Source of the DNA: Takakia lepidozioides
Taxonomy: Eukaryota; Streptophyta; Takakiopsida; Takakiales; Takakiaceae
DNA: 64,000 nt
NCBI GenBank assembly: GCA_030704615.1
Contig: CM060733.1
Location: 20,460,001 to 20,524,000, forward strand
Direction: 5' to 3'
The notes beneath the pieces were generated by a model. It ran no database searches, had not been told where the DNA came from, and saw only the letters and a program-made list of their open reading frames with translations. Below, one piece after another: positions 1 through 12,426 of the stretch. Within the stretch, counting starts at the first letter, position 1. Every line of letters begins with the position of its first letter. The translations under genes were made by a program, and so were the position numbers.

Positions 1-895
1 TAGGAAGGGAGGACCGGGATCTCTTGGCTACCCCACTGCCACTTAAGATCACTTCCTCCCTCTCCTCTGTCGTTGAATGCTACCACTGCACATTTGCTGA
101 CATTAGCCTCTAGCCCCCAAAGATCAAAGTATCTCTTCGCGCAATCAATCAACTCCTGGAGATTGGTTGGAGTCTCCCCTATGCCTGCGAAGTCATCCGC
201 AAACATAAGGGCTGGTATGGTGGTATCACCCACCCTTAACCCAAATCCCTCACTTTCCACATCCTCGAGGAGTTGATTGATGAAAACATTGAAGAGCAGA
301 GGGGAGAGAGTACATCCTTGAGCTACACCTTGGTCTATGTCAAAGAAGTTGGACTTCTGTCCGTTAACAGTGACACAGCTTTTGGTGTGAGCATACAAGT
401 TGTGGACAACTCTCCACATCTTTCCCTTGATCCCACAAGACCAGAGGCGGAACCATAGGCCATCTCTCCACACTGTGTCATAAGCCTTTTTGACATCCAG
501 GAAAAAGACATAAGTGGGTTTCCCTTCTTTTTTCCTTCCCTGGATAATCTGGGCTTAGAGTGAAGATATGATCCACACAGCCCCTGTTTCGCCGAAAGCC
601 AGCTTGGCCTTCGTGGAAACAACCTCTAGACTCCAGATCAACCTCGAGACGAGTACTTATAACTCTGCAGAATGTCTTGCCAACAGCATTGAGGAGCGTG
701 ATGCCACGGTAGTTCCCCGGTTCTTCTCTGTCACCCTTCTTATATAGATTGACAATGACCCCCTGTCGCCAGCGAAAGGGGATCATTTCAGTCTTCCAGA
801 TAAGGTTAAAGAGGAGAACTAGGGCCTCTATCATGGGATCGCCACCGTGCTTGATAAGCTCGTTGACAATACCATCAGGTCCACCAGAGAGAATA
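1..895 (-). mobile_element. 5'-truncated LINE reverse transcriptase fragment in an ATR intron
   Basis: The minus strand encodes a non-LTR retrotransposon reverse transcriptase. From about 895 downward it reads as the finger region, with motifs such as NYRGITLLNAVGK and EGQAGFRRNRGC. The palm follows with FLDVKKAYDTVW (about 475-506), VAQGCTLSPLLFN and the catalytic FADD box (about 188-205), and the frame stays open to the window edge. The finger and palm lie in different frames, so there is a frameshift near 500-540 and this copy is not intact. No endonuclease precedes it: the element starts abruptly beside a short CTCTATT-type microsatellite, as 5'-truncated LINE insertions do. It lies just downstream of an ATR splice donor (973/972), so it is intronic if ATR continues to the left. 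It belongs to a different LINE type from the one at 5.6-13 kb. Confidence 0.85.
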
Positions 896-935
896 GAGAG
901 AATAGAGAATAGAGAATAGAGAGAGACTCTGGAGT
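885..935. repeat. CT-rich microsatellite (CTCTATT-type units)
   Basis: Imperfect tandem units of agagaata and gagaata fill this stretch. It sits between the end of the ATR exon-8 region and the first recognisable LINE residue, so it probably marks the 5' junction of the truncated LINE. Confidence 0.7.
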
Positions 936-972
936 GAAACCACTGGCAGCTTGTCGAATCCACTTGACATAC

Positions 973-3900
973 CTTATCATGCATCCAAGGTATCCAATCA
1001 TGCAATATCTGGATTAACCGCTGGTTACAAATAGTCTTGGGAAACTTGGCAAAAACCCGCACGAGCACACAAAGTGCTGCTAACTTCCCTTCAACACTTG
1101 AGATCTCTGCCCCCACCCTCTCTAAGGGTTGCAAGGTGTCTGTCATTTGCATCACCTCCTCATGGATAGAAGCAGCTGATGCAGATCTCTGCTGTTCTGA
1201 TCTGAAGCTGGAGAGAAAACCAGCGATGCATTCACTGCTGGCACCCAGAACAGCTGGTTCTCCCTCAGTCTGAACATCTTTCATGGAGGTTTGCGGAGGC
1301 CCATTGATGTTAGAGTGCGAAATTGAAGCATCTACCTGCACCACTGCCAACCCTGTTCTTTGAGCATTCCGTCTCCGCCGTTTGGACTGTGAACTCTCAT
1401 CCTCTTGGCTACTTCCTGCTGTGTCTGAAAAGTCTGGCTCGAGCAGAAGAGGCCAAGTGTGACGGGGCGAATCAAGTCTCCTGCAAATGCTGTCCACTGG
1501 GGCTTGCCTTACCTCTGAGGATTCCTGGGCAAATAGCCCCCCGAAATTGGTAGCTGTACCTCCCACCTCATTAGGGCCAAGTGTTTCAACAGCCAGTTGG
1601 ATACAGCAACTCAGAGGGGAAACAACTTCAGGGATGAAGGCTAATTGGAGAAGAGAGCACATATGCTCAGAATACGAAGGGCACTGTTTGATGATCATCA
1701 CAAAGATATCGCACATGGCTACCTGAAACAGACATATAACAAGTCGTATTAAGAGAGGGAATTGCTTGGTCTTGTTCTGACATACTTCTTCAAAGAAACT
1801 TTTTAGAAGATCAAGAGATATCACCTGAACGGACTATGTCCAGACTACTTGGTCAATATGGCACCCTTGAGATTCCCTGATTACATAACTAGAGAACTAT
1901 CCCACACAACCTGAGAGCCTTTCACCAATCAAGAGGCAACTAAAAGCAGAAAAGCGAGAAGCTCCATGGCAGCAATGAGAGGGGAGGCATCCAGACAGAG
2001 AGAAGCTCATTCTTACCTTCAACTCCCAACTAGAGGAATGTCTGACCGTCTGAGGCAACACATCCAACAGAGACTGAGCTGTGCACTGTATGGTTCCACT
2101 CTGACCGGTTGTATACAGAGCAAGGAGGCAACCGCCCAGAGCTCCATCATAATCAGCAGTCCTGATATCCATCCATCCCTTCATCCACTCCAATCAGTCC
2201 AGATCGGATAAGAAATTTCTGGACCCCTATGACTAGCATCCCAGACAATTTTGAGGCACTCGCACGTAGTGTAATCAAGGTGTCCTTCAACATCTTTAGG
2301 AACATTGTTAGCAGACTAAAGATCAATCATTGTTGTACCTGAATGGAACAATTCTACCATCATTGAGAGACAAGATAGAGATTATGGACAGAATAAGTTT
2401 CTCGCTTGGGATAGCTTCTGCATCCATCACTGTCGTGGCAGTGCACACCAACTCAAAGCAGGCCTGCATGCACAAGATCCAACCCAATGCTCTCAGATGT
2501 ACATTTGCAACTGACTAATACGATTGAGGAAGCAAACCTCTGCAAGGTCTCCCATGGATAATGCATCTGATTCCTACATACACGTGCTACCCTTGTGGAC
2601 ATTTATTCAAAGTAGTCTTTGTTAGACCAATGAGACTATTTAAGATAATGACTTCAGGAATCCACGGAGCGGGAAGGAGGAAGTAAAGGATGCAGCAATC
2701 AATTTTAACAAATTTCTTCTTATTTAGGCTTGAGCATACACAGCAGAGAAAACTTCTAACCCTCTTCACTTGTCTCTCCTAATTCATTGAGAGATCCCAA
2801 TGTCCTGAAGGAACATCATCTTTGAGCAGAGCCCTGACCAACACAAATTTCTGCCAAATTTTCCGAACTCTTGCAACATGGTGTGGCATGCAACACGGTC
2901 TGGTGGTATGAAGGTGGTTCATGGCCATTTCTTGTCTTGGCACAGTTCATTTATTCCTGATCCTCAGTACAGTGTTCTGTACTCCCCAGTTCCCCCAAAA
3001 AACGGACAGAGAAAGGTCACCTTGTGCAACTGACTGTCACCATAGCTGAGCAATGAACCAACTGCAGCCACAAACGATGAAGTCAGAAGGCCTTCAATCT
3101 GAAGGGCACCTTCAGAAAGATAGCGGACCAAGAGCTTCAGTGTCCATTCAGCAAGAGGCTGCCACCTGGTCTCCCCTGTCACATCAATCAGCAGCCCTGG
3201 GCCCTGGAGAGGGGTCCAGCAAGAAGGAATCCCACAAAAAGGGGCAGGCATGCTGCCTGGCTCAATCCCATCATCTACCCCAGAATATGCTTTCATATAG
3301 CATTGCAGAGAAACAGTTGTGCACATTGTGAAGCTCGTTGGAGAAGAAAAGAAGGAGGCAATCGACACCAAATCTGCAGAACAAGTGCAGCTGTGAGAAA
3401 CCTACCCAGGAAGAGAGATTCTGAAACCTTCTAGCCGCCATTCACATCTGCACTAAACTCAGAATATGGATACTTCAGTAATGTTAAGTGTATTACTCAA
3501 TATTTGAAGTTTTCCAGCAACGATCATCACAGTTGACGAAGCTGTGTTCTTTCACAGCAGTTCCTATCAGAAGTGAACTTGACCACGTTTGATTGTTAAG
3601 CTGCTTCCTGTATATTTTTTCCCCCTCTATGTCTCAGTATCCACATAAGTAGATGCATTACGGCAGGTCTTCAAGGTGGGCACAGCACTCATTAATTAGT
3701 TGAACAGTCTTAAACACAAGTTTTCTGGGGTGAAAAGTTTCCAGGTAAGACCCCTGTCTCAGGCCCTGGATGCTCCAGCATTGCTGAGATTTTCGAAGAG
3801 AAGATTGAGCAATCAAGGATGAACTTTTTCAAATCACATTGTGTACCTTCCACAAGAACCATGGCATCGATGAAGATTTGACAATAGGTCTCACGCTCAC

Positions 3901-5266
3901 CAATACGAAGCAGTGACAACAAAGCACACAGTGTATCAAAGAGGCCCCCATGCCGCCCACTGAGATCATGAGCACACAAAAAGTAAGCATAAGCAATATA
4001 AGCAGTGTGAGACCAATATTCCGAGGTATGGTACAAATTGCTGAGGAAAAATCTGATCTTAAATAAATGGAGATTGCTCCTATGAGAGTTCAGCACTGAC
4101 CTCAAGTCAGGCTCTGCAAAGAGAGGAATGATGCGGCCTAGTATTGGCAGCACCGTGTGCCCCTTCCCATGGAAAAACACACCCGGGTAATGCTTTACTG
4201 TGTGGCACAGCAACTTCAAAATTGCCATAAGCTCCAGCTCCTTCACTGCAACTTGTCACATAATATTTCACCCTTGATAAGAAAAATACTATCTCAGATC
4301 AGTTATTTCAATGAAAGGATATAGCCATAACCACTGAGCCCATCAGCAAAGGATTAGATATCCTCCCAAATCTTACATCTGGCATTCCGCAAGCTCAAGT
4401 CCTAAACCCTGACTCCTGAATGACAGAATTTTTTGAAAACCTTCCAGATTATGCCACCTGATTGTCTACAAGGGGGTTGCTGGACACCAAGTGCAAACAT
4501 CTGGCCGAATGAGCTCCATTGCAGTTGGATTGTTGTACTTGCTTTTGTTCCACACTCTATAGCTGTACCTCAAAATTCCACTGATGCTAAAGAGCTCAAT
4601 TGTGCCTCTCAACAACCAGCATTTTCCTCTTACTATAAGGATACGATCCCTTTCAGAATCCTACATGTTCCAAGTGTTCTGCCTTTAGATAACTTAATGA
4701 CTACAAAGCATAGCATGATAGATCAAACACGAAGTATGTGACATTAGGCTTATTTTGTCGGAGACAGGTCTGAAAGAGGAGCTCCAAGAAGTGGCTAGCG
4801 GACCTAAAGACTGGATGACAACTTTACAACAAACATATACACTTCAAACCCGGAAAGCAGGTGTTGATGTCAATAACCAGATGTCCATACCAAATTGAAT
4901 AAAAAATCGCTGACACTCACACACCTTTGAACGGCACCAAGTAGCCTTCAAGAAGATTTGGAAGCACGGAGCGGAACCGAGATTCAACTGGATCGTCATC
5001 ATCATATTGAGTGCTGCTGGAACCATCGCCCTTACTCGCAATATGGTCGCCCAAATCGCGCAGTAGAACAAATAGATCTGCCATTCCTTCCCTCAGGGCC
5101 AGCACTTCTTGTCCCTTCGCCAGTAACTACATTTTTCTTTTTCTTCTCATTTTCTTACACACGCAGCTCACAATTCAGATCCGAAGTAGGGAAAACAGAA
5201 TCCCTTTGCAACAAATCAAGCGCGACAGGCTCTGCTAAGAGCATACAACGCTTGTGTGTTGGCCAT
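973..5266 (-). CDS. ATR: ATR serine/threonine-protein kinase, N-terminal exons (partial)
   Basis: This is the 5' part of the PI3K-like checkpoint kinase ATR, the nuclear sensor of replication stress. The exons read in order on the minus strand: start ATG at 5266 (MANTQALYALSR; its splice donor is uncertain), about 5100-4925, 4245-4101, 3959-3847, 3373-3021, 2463-2339, 2161-2017 and 1722-973. From exon 3 onward the phases agree. The protein shows landmarks of the plant ATR N-terminal HEAT region: ESRFRSVLPNLLEGYLVP, ILKLLCHTVKHYPGVFFHG, LLIDVTGETRWQPLAEW, LSEGALQIEGLLTSSF and ILHDWIPWMHDK. A KRRRR cluster in exon 8 resembles a nuclear localisation signal. About 600 of the roughly 2,700 residues usual for ATR are here. 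The kinase domain would lie beyond the left edge, past a LINE-bearing intron, so it is not shown whether the gene is functional. Confidence 0.85.
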
Positions 5267-5601
5267 CGTCTCACTCCTCGGAGTCCTCCTCCTCCGCAGT
5301 GAACGCTGTTCCCAACCACTCCCAGTGTGTAGCCACAGTATGAGAACCTTTGAGAGCAACCCTACATCGTGCTCTATGTTCCGAGCATTGGGGTCGGGAT
5401 TTCGTCTTCCCGCCATAATTCTCCTGCAGTTCGATGTATGAGTAGTTCGGGCGTGGATGATGGATGGATGATAGGATTATGCTGCGTGAGACCTCGCCAT
5501 CTTTTTTCTTTCTTTTTTTCTTTTTTCTTTATTAACTCAACGATACTAAAACGGGGTCGGACAAACCCCCCCCCCCCCCCCCAATTTCATAATAACAAGA
5601 G
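5267..5601. other. ATR upstream flank with a T-rich tract and a 17-base poly-C run
   Basis: No coding sequence is recognised. A pyrimidine-rich tract at about 5504-5530 is followed by a C run at about 5566-5582. The interval separates the ATR start codon from the divergently oriented LINE and would contain the ATR promoter and 5' UTR. No clear TATA box was identified. Confidence 0.4.
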
Positions 5602-5999
5602 ACGCAGCAATCCAGCAATCAGGGGATGGAGCTCCGCAATTGCCGGTGAGAGGCTCCCGCACTTAGCCGTTTTTGGAGTTCTCCCTGCCCCACCTATGCT
5701 TCGCTTCGCTATCTTTCATCTTCTCCCTTCTCCCTGAGAGATTTCATCTCTCTCTATCCATGCTTTCTCCAGGAATGAATGTTTCTTGCGGTGAGTCGTG
5801 AAAAGCCCCTTCTTCGTCGCCCTGCAGTAATTTTACTGATAGTGACGTCCCACCACCACGTGTGATTAATTCGTTCACCTCTGTGGCACTGTCCACCCAC
5901 CCCTTTCATAGCTGATTCTTTTCCCGCCTACGAAGTGTCTCTTACGAGCCCACAACAGCGTTTATGGATTTCCGGCTCCTTCAATAGCGTGGCGTGGTT

Positions 6000-7260
6000 C
6001 CCCTTCAGTCTATTTTTGGTTACTCTCAGCTTGGTTCTGCTACTTCTCTGAGCCCAACATTAACGCGAAGTCGGCTATACTATTGCGTTTGTCTCGTGCT
6101 CCAGGGGGGGGGAGTAACGTTTTCTCGTTTTCCGTGTAATTTTGGCAGGCTGGCGATGGCCCCTCTGAGATTTTGGTCTTCTTTGCTACTTCACACCTTG
6201 GTTTTTCACTCATTCCTCCTCTCGGCGCTCTGTCATATCTCTTTCCATCGTTTTGGCTTCTTCGCAGCTCTTCCACAAACGTTCTCCCTGCTAGAGATGG
6301 CGTCGTTTGTCTCGGCAGTTCCTCTTCGCAGAAGAATAGAAGAGATTCTAGGAGGGATGCAAGAAAAGACTCTTGGTGGGAGCAGTCTCGGTGAAGATCC
6401 AGGTCACTCTGATCATCTTTGGCTTTCCAGATGGGAAGCCTTCAATTCTATTGACAGGAGACACTATGTTTCTTAATGCCTACATTTCAGAAGTGGATGT
6501 CTTCTCCCTTACTGATTCCCAGGAGATTGACCTCATGATCTCCAAGGTTAAGCAGATCTTTTCCTCCCAACTCCCACTTTTCTCTCTATCTGCAGAAACG
6601 GCAATCTACTTTGGTTCCTTTCTCTTTCGGGAAAACGTTGCCCCTTACGATTTCTCTGTGCAGGTGCTTCCTGTCATGAGACTCTCTGAAATCAGATTAC
6701 TTGAGGCACGTATTGATAACTTGAGGTGGCTCTCTGGAGATTCCATTCCTAATGATGAGGGCTTGCAAGGGGAAAAACAATGGATGGCAGAGATTATGCA
6801 AGCGGGCAACATGCTTCTGACAGCAGCCGAGAAGGCCAAGGCTTATGCTGCCTCTCTGGTGAAACCCCACTCAAGTGACGGTCTCATGGTCATCCCCACA
6901 AAGGAGGTGGAATCTCCTTCAAAGAATCTGGCCCCTATGGACCTGGCTATTCAAGCTCCCCCTCCAGTGAGCCAACCTCTTTTTCTCTCTCCTCTGCTAG
7001 GCTCTGCCTTTCTAGACTCTGGTATGATATGGCAGATGCCCTTGGTTTGCTTGCATGTCCTCAGAAGAACCTCTTCCCTGCCTACACACTTCACTGTCTT
7101 GTATTTCCGGGGCCCCATTTGTTTCTTGTATCAAAGACTCAGAAAGTGGGCGAATTGCTCAGGATGGACAGGTGTAAAGCGGCCGCACAGGCCCATTTTT
7201 ATAAGATTGACATCCTTGGTCATCTGCTCTGTGACCTTTGGAGCCTTTGGGACAGTTGAA
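6000..7260 (+). pseudogene. LINE ORF1-like region, function not recognised
   Basis: Open frames overlap here (about 5994-6476 and 6373-7356). The second reads as a mostly hydrophilic protein with an Ala/Lys-rich helix-like segment (LLTAAEKAKAYAASL) and a Pro/Ser-rich stretch. The position just upstream of the endonuclease is where an L1 ORF1 (an RNA-binding, gag-like protein) should be. I see no zinc knuckle or RRM motif with confidence. The frame becomes incoherent after about 7030, which suggests decay. Confidence 0.35.
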
Positions 7261-7622
7261 TCCGCTTCTTTTCAGGGTTACAAAATGTGCTATCTTTTTT
7301 TTTTCAAGCCATCAAATCATGGGTCTACCATGGGCTTGCCACCAAAACCTCCATGAATTGTTCTCTGATTTCCTGGAATGTTCGAGGCATTGGGTCGGAG
7401 GCCACTATGCCAAAACGCAGAAGACTGCAACGATGAGCTTCCTCATTGATCAACTTGTGTGCTATCATCTTCTTACAGGAGCACAAGCTAGATCAGACAA
7501 AAATTGATGCTATAGGTCCTTCTTAATGCATGCTAGTGGAACCCGACGATAGCTGACTCCCGTGGGGGAAGTACCATCCTCGTTTCTCCAGCTCTGCTCC
7601 CTTCCGTTTCCAGAGTAGAAAC

Positions 7623-8432
7623 CAGTGTTGGCCGGGTACCATGTTTTGAGCCCTCTTCCGGTCCCAATTATGGCCTACTCCTTGAAAAAAGTGGATGGTC
7701 GGGGCAGGGTATAACAATAGGTTTGAAAAACATCTCAGTTACAGGTTCTAATTAAACACATGAATATTTTCTTGTCCGGTTCTCAATCTACCGGTTATGC
7801 CATCTTAAAAATTGCCGGTTCCATGGTACCGGTTATAGGATTCATCCATTTTTATTTTTTTATTTTTTTCTAGCATTTTTTTGTATGTGTGTAAAACTAC
7901 ACAAGAGGGTTGTGGCATGGTGGTAAGCCACTCATGTATTGGCCTGTGGGTCTCGGGTTCAAAAGTTCAACCCCTACCATCTATCTCTCTGCCTTCAGGC
8001 TGCCCCTGTAATACTCTAAGTTTATAACAATTGTTTTAGCCAAATGCTCAACTAATCAATTTCCTATTTACTTGGGCATTCTCAATGTTGTGCACCTAAT
8101 TTCCTCAACCATTGTAAACGTATTGTTAGTAGTAAGACATAATCAGGATATGTCCATATGCAATAATCTTAACTGCCATCACCAACCCCTATACATATAT
8201 TATCTAGAACCACCTCTACGCCATGCACATTTGCTCCGGATCCTGCTCCGGATATAACACCCTTACAATCCCGATGCCGGTTCTCTAGCCGGTTAGGAAG
8301 CTCGATGGCTTTTGCCGGTTCCCTTCCATAGCCGGTTCCTCCTGGGGCTACACTTTCCGGGTATGCATATGTGCATAACCGGCAAATAACCGCCGGGTAT
8401 GCATGTGCAGATGCCATACCCGGCCAACACTG
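7623..8432. mobile_element. Nonautonomous hAT-like DNA transposon (810 bp) inside the LINE
   Basis: The ends are perfect inverted repeats beginning CAGTGTTGGCCGGGTA and are flanked by identical 8-bp direct repeats GTAGAAAC (7615-7622 and 8433-8440). An 8-bp duplication and a CAGTG-type terminus are hallmarks of the hAT superfamily. The interior has at least eight copies of the motif CCGGTT or its complement clustered toward both ends, like the subterminal transposase-binding repeats of hAT elements. There is no transposase ORF, so it would have moved in trans. A tRNA-like A/B-box stretch lies inside (see 7905-8010). Confidence 0.92.
7905..8010 (+). repeat. Possible tRNA-derived SINE-like segment
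   Basis: A box-A-like TGGCATGGTGGTAAG (about 7915-7929) is followed after about 30 bases by a box-B-like GGGTTCAAAAGTTC (about 7955-7968). This is the arrangement of an internal RNA polymerase III promoter. A stretch with the same order of motifs occurs in the second hAT-like element (about 17278-17335). The copy is degenerate and its ends are not defined. Confidence 0.45.
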
Positions 8433-9185
8433 GTAGAAACCTGGCTGCCAGGCCGTGTGCAATGTGCTTTTACGTTACCTGACTCTTCATTTCAGGAATG
8501 TGCTTTCGTGAACATCTATGCCCCGAATTCTGTAATTGACAGGGTTACCTTCTGGTCTTTTCTAAGGCATAAAGTTTTGAGCTTCCCCCTCATTTCTCAC
8601 TGGATTTTCGGAGGGGATTTTAATATGGTTGAAAGTTCCAGGGACAGACTCATCAGTTCCTCTCCTTGTTTATCTTTAGAAGAGTCCGATGCTTGGGAAT
8701 CTTTCTGCTTTTCTGTTGGTATGGTTGATGTTTTGGAGGAGAACTCGCGCGGGCTCCGTTTCACTTGGTCCAACAATCGTCTGCCTCCTGATTTGCGTAT
8801 GGCCCATTTAGATAGGGTCTATTGCTCCCCCACCCCTTTGATTTGGGCCAGGCCTCAAATCCAGGGGCCTATTCTTCCTAATTTTGATCATGCTAGCGTC
8901 TCCATTACCTTCTCTCTTCCTGGGACGAAATCTAAAAGGAATGGGTTTTTCAGGCTAAACCCTGCATTCCTGGATATCCCCTCCTTACTGCAGCAAATCA
9001 AAGACACCTGGATGGCTTCGGGTAACAATTTTTCTTCCCCTACCCTTAGATTCATTCGGAAATTGGAAGCTATCAAAAAAGTGGCCAGTGCTCTGGCATT
9101 ATCCTTTGCGAAAGAGAGGAACAGTAGGGAGAAAGCTCTCCTTAAATGTCTTGCGCAATGTCAATAGGTCATAGAATCTAATTGG

Positions 9186-11165
9186 ATGGGCCCTCAGACT
9201 ATGTCTTCTTTTAACCTGGCAAAGCGTAATTTAGCTGACCTGCTCAGACTCAAAGAGGATTCTCTTCGTAGAAAAGCAGGTATCAATTGGTCGCTAAAGG
9301 GAGAAAAGATGTCGCGGTACTTCTTCTTGAAGGCTAAGCAACGAAGGGATGCAACTACGATCAGCTCCTTCTCTGGTTTGGCGGGTGAAACTCACACTGA
9401 GCCTAAGGCTATGACCTCTTTTGCGGCCTCCTACTTCTCAGCCTTGTTTAGCAAGCCTGTTCCTAATCTGCAGCACTCGGATTCCAAGCAAGCTGTCCTG
9501 GACTCAATTCCTTCGCTGGTCTCAGCCGAGGACTTGCTCTCCCTGTCAGCTCCTTTCACAGCTTCAGAGCTAGAAGATGCGTTGGATAACCTCAGCTCTT
9601 TCAAATCGCCCGGGTTGGATGGCCTACCTGTTGAATTCTTCAAAGTTCTTTGGCAGGAGATTAGCGGTGACTTTGTGGCCATGACACATGACATCCTCAG
9701 GAAAGGCATTATGCCTTCCCAGCTCTCTCAAGGGTCATTACCCTCATTTTTAAGAAAGGCAATAGGGAAGACATCAAGAACTATAGACCCATCACTCTCC
9801 TAAATTCGGTCTACAAGGTAATTGCTAGAGCCCTCTCCAATCGCCTTCAACCTCTGATGAACAAGCTCATTAGACCGGAGCAAACGGGCTTTATTAAAAA
9901 GAGAATGATCCTCGACAATATTCTGCTGGTCAATGAGGCCCTTCACCATGTTGAGCTCTCAAACCAACCTTTAGCGCTTCTCATGCTGGATTTTGAAAAA
10001 GCTTTTGACAACATTGGTTGGGACTACCTCTTCTCCGCTATCGAAAAAATGTGGGATTTCAGGAGATTTCCTCCTATGGATTAAAATCCTGCTCACCTCA
10101 GCCAGCAGTAAGACCATGGTAAATGGGGCTCTTTCTAAGCCTTTCCAACTTTTTCGTTCTGTAAGGCAAGGTTGCCCACTTTCACCTTTTCTCTTCCTAA
10201 TTGCAGCTGACGGTTTGGGTCATCTACTACAAGCTCACGAATATATTCTAGGCCCTCAGGGTACCTCATCCCCCTCTCCTGCTTACAGTATCAAAAACTC
10301 GATGTATGCTGATGATACAATTCTTCTCATTAACAACAGCTCCTCTCGTAATGTTTCTCGCACCTTGGTCTCACTATCCACTTTTTGTGAGGCCTTTGGG
10401 CTTAAAGTAAATTGGGGTAAATCCGTTGGGATTCTTTCAAAGCTATCTGACGGTTTTGCTGCCTCCCATTGCCTGCCTTGGGGTCAATCGGACAATCTTC
10501 ACTGGTTACAAGATGGAGAAACGCATGTCCTTCTAAGACATCAGATTGGGCATGGGCTGACTGATCTCCAAAGATGTGAGCCTATGCTTGCAAAGTTAAA
10601 AAGAAAGCTAGCCTATTGGAGCTCACTTCACCTCTCTATTGTGGGAAGAGCGTTAGTGGCAAACCAGATCCTTCAAGCCTCCAATTGGTTCGGTTCAGCA
10701 GTCTGGTCCCCTGGACCTGTCATTATCAAGAAGATTAAGGCTCTAATTTGCAACTTCATTTGGGGTGCGTCTCCTGATAGACCTAACAGACGAGCGTTAG
10801 TCAGTTGGGCACAAATCACCCTGAGAAAGAAGAATGGAGGCCTTGGCATCTTGGACCCGGAGACTCAGATTTGTGCTCTTCTAGCTAAATGGGTTCCTCG
10901 GTTGTTCTGCAACCTCTCTGCCCCCTGGAGCATTCTGGTAAGACAACATGTCATTAATGCCCGTCCCTCCTCCTCTCCTGTTTGGCCTCATTCGTTAAAA
11001 TGGGTGGTTCAAGGCGGTTCTTCAAATTCTAAACCTATGGTGGGATCAGATGCCTGGAAATCTATATGGGCTGTCTGGATTAAAATGCGAGCTCACCTCT
11101 TGCGAAGGAGACCCCGACCATCTTTGAAGAGGCATCCAGACAGCCCCTTTTTGCCAACACAATAG
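9186..11165 (+). pseudogene. LINE reverse transcriptase domain
   Basis: The L1 reverse transcriptase reads through three frames: FKSPGLDGLPVEFFK (about 9600), NYRPITLLNSVYKVIARAL (about 9780-9835), GFIKKRMILDNILL, LMLDFEKAFDNIGWDYL (palm motif A, about 9982-10030), VRQGCPLSPFLFLIAADGL (motif B) and the catalytic YADD (about 10306-10317). FGLKVNWGKSVGI and the downstream WSSLHLSIVGRALVANQIL block complete the domain. Frame changes occur near 9735 and 10060, so the copy cannot make a continuous enzyme. The motifs match the plant L1 lineage from memory. Confidence 0.88.
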
Positions 11166-11535
11166 GAACCGTCTTGCAAAAATGTTCCAAACGATGGGCA
11201 CACTAGGATGTGGCCAACGTCAGCCACTTCTCCCACATCTGGGAAGATGGAGCGCTCTTGCACAGGGCCATAGCCACCCCCAACCTCTCCTCTAGAAGAT
11301 CTTTGGCTGGTTGGGACTCGTTTGTCAATGATCTGCCTTTGGACTGGATTTCCCTGGCTTCATTTCCTGCGAACATCATATCCTTGCCTGCCTGGGTGGG
11401 CTGCACTCTTCAGTCGGGTCTGCTTGCCCTTTATGCAATCTCCAGGGAGGGAAACCTTCTCCAAGGATGGAGTTTCCAGGTTAAGGATTCGGGTGCCCTA
11501 ACCTTCCCTCTTCTGTGTGAACTTGAAGAGATCAA

Positions 11536-12426
11536 ATGCTATGCCATCCGTGTAATTTGCATGGCGACGGGGGAGGTAAATCCTTCGCTGGATCAGGTAG
11601 ACATATAAACCCCTTCCTTGTATGGTTCCTTCGAGCTCTAGTTTTACTCCTTCAATTCGATCCAGGCGAATGGAATTGGGATGATAGAAAGAGCACCCCC
11701 TTTTTTAAATATTCGGTAAAGCTGGGGTCTTCCCTTCTCAAAAAAACCTCCTCTCTGGATGCCAAATGGACCTTGAAATGGTCTCACATTTCTGACTGTT
11801 CCTCTGTTTGGTCTTGTATCTGGGGTGACGTCTGGAGGAAGGACAGGGCTTCTAAAATCACTGGTTTCTTATGGAAATTGGTCAAGAGAATCCTTCATGT
11901 GAAAGCTCACATCTCGGATGGCTCCATGTTATGTACTTCTTGTGGGCTGCAGGCTTCGGAATCATTAAAACACTGTCTGTTTGAATGCCCTCTTGCTGCT
12001 GCTATTTGGGTGCAGGTCCTGGCTTTCTATAGCCAATGGAAACAGCTTCCAATGCCTTGCCCTTCAATTCTGCTTTTAAATTTCTCGCAGGGTAAATTGT
12101 GGGCAGATTGCCCTGTTTGGGCCACAATCATAGCCCATACCTTATGGCAAATCTGGAAAGCCAGATGTGCCAATGTCTTTGCTGGGAGGCCTTGCAATGT
12201 AAGAGTGATTCTTTGTCTAGTTCACTCAGACCTGTTGTCTGAGGCCCGTAAGGCGTGGCGGGTGTTGGGAATAGCTCTTCGCAGGTGTGATGGCAGAAAG
12301 GGGACTCAGCTACTCACCAAATTCAACGACGCTTGGGGAAAAGGAGCCACCATCTGCACTAGAGATTCAGCAGGGACTCGAATTCGCTGGAAGGACTCCA
12401 TCCCTCCAAGCTGGGAGTTCCTTTAG
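11536..12426 (+). pseudogene. LINE C-terminal zinc-binding (zf-RVT) region
   Basis: This open frame continues the LINE polyprotein after a frame change. It contains the zf-RVT-type block: VWRKDRASKITGFLWKLVKR, then CTSCGLQASESLKHCLFECPLA with Cys/Cys/His/Cys spacing typical of the C-terminus of plant L1 reverse transcriptase proteins. The next segment, ATIIAHTLWQIWKARC, is the usual continuation. It precedes the LINE 3' UTR. Confidence 0.8.

Larger units (their letters stand above)
7353..9167 (+). pseudogene. LINE endonuclease domain, interrupted by a hAT-like insertion
   Basis: The apurinic-type endonuclease starts near 7353 with a typical ISWNVRGIGS motif and continues with FLQEHKLDQTK at about 7470-7505. 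In-frame stops lie at about 7434, 7525 and 7551. The domain resumes after the 810-bp insertion with NIYAPNS, HWIFGGDFNMV and the C-terminal LDRVYCS block, ending with a loop containing FDHASVSITF. The reading frame across the two halves is restored if the inserted element and one 8-bp target copy are ignored, so the insertion happened when this region was still co-linear. The domain would nick target DNA for target-primed reverse transcription, but the stops make this copy non-functional. Confidence 0.8.

Noticed and set aside
478-1824. A single 448-codon minus-strand protein
   Set aside because: It joins ATR exon 8, intron sequence beyond the 973 donor and a LINE fragment by chance in one frame. 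The splice donor and family motifs show three unrelated parts.
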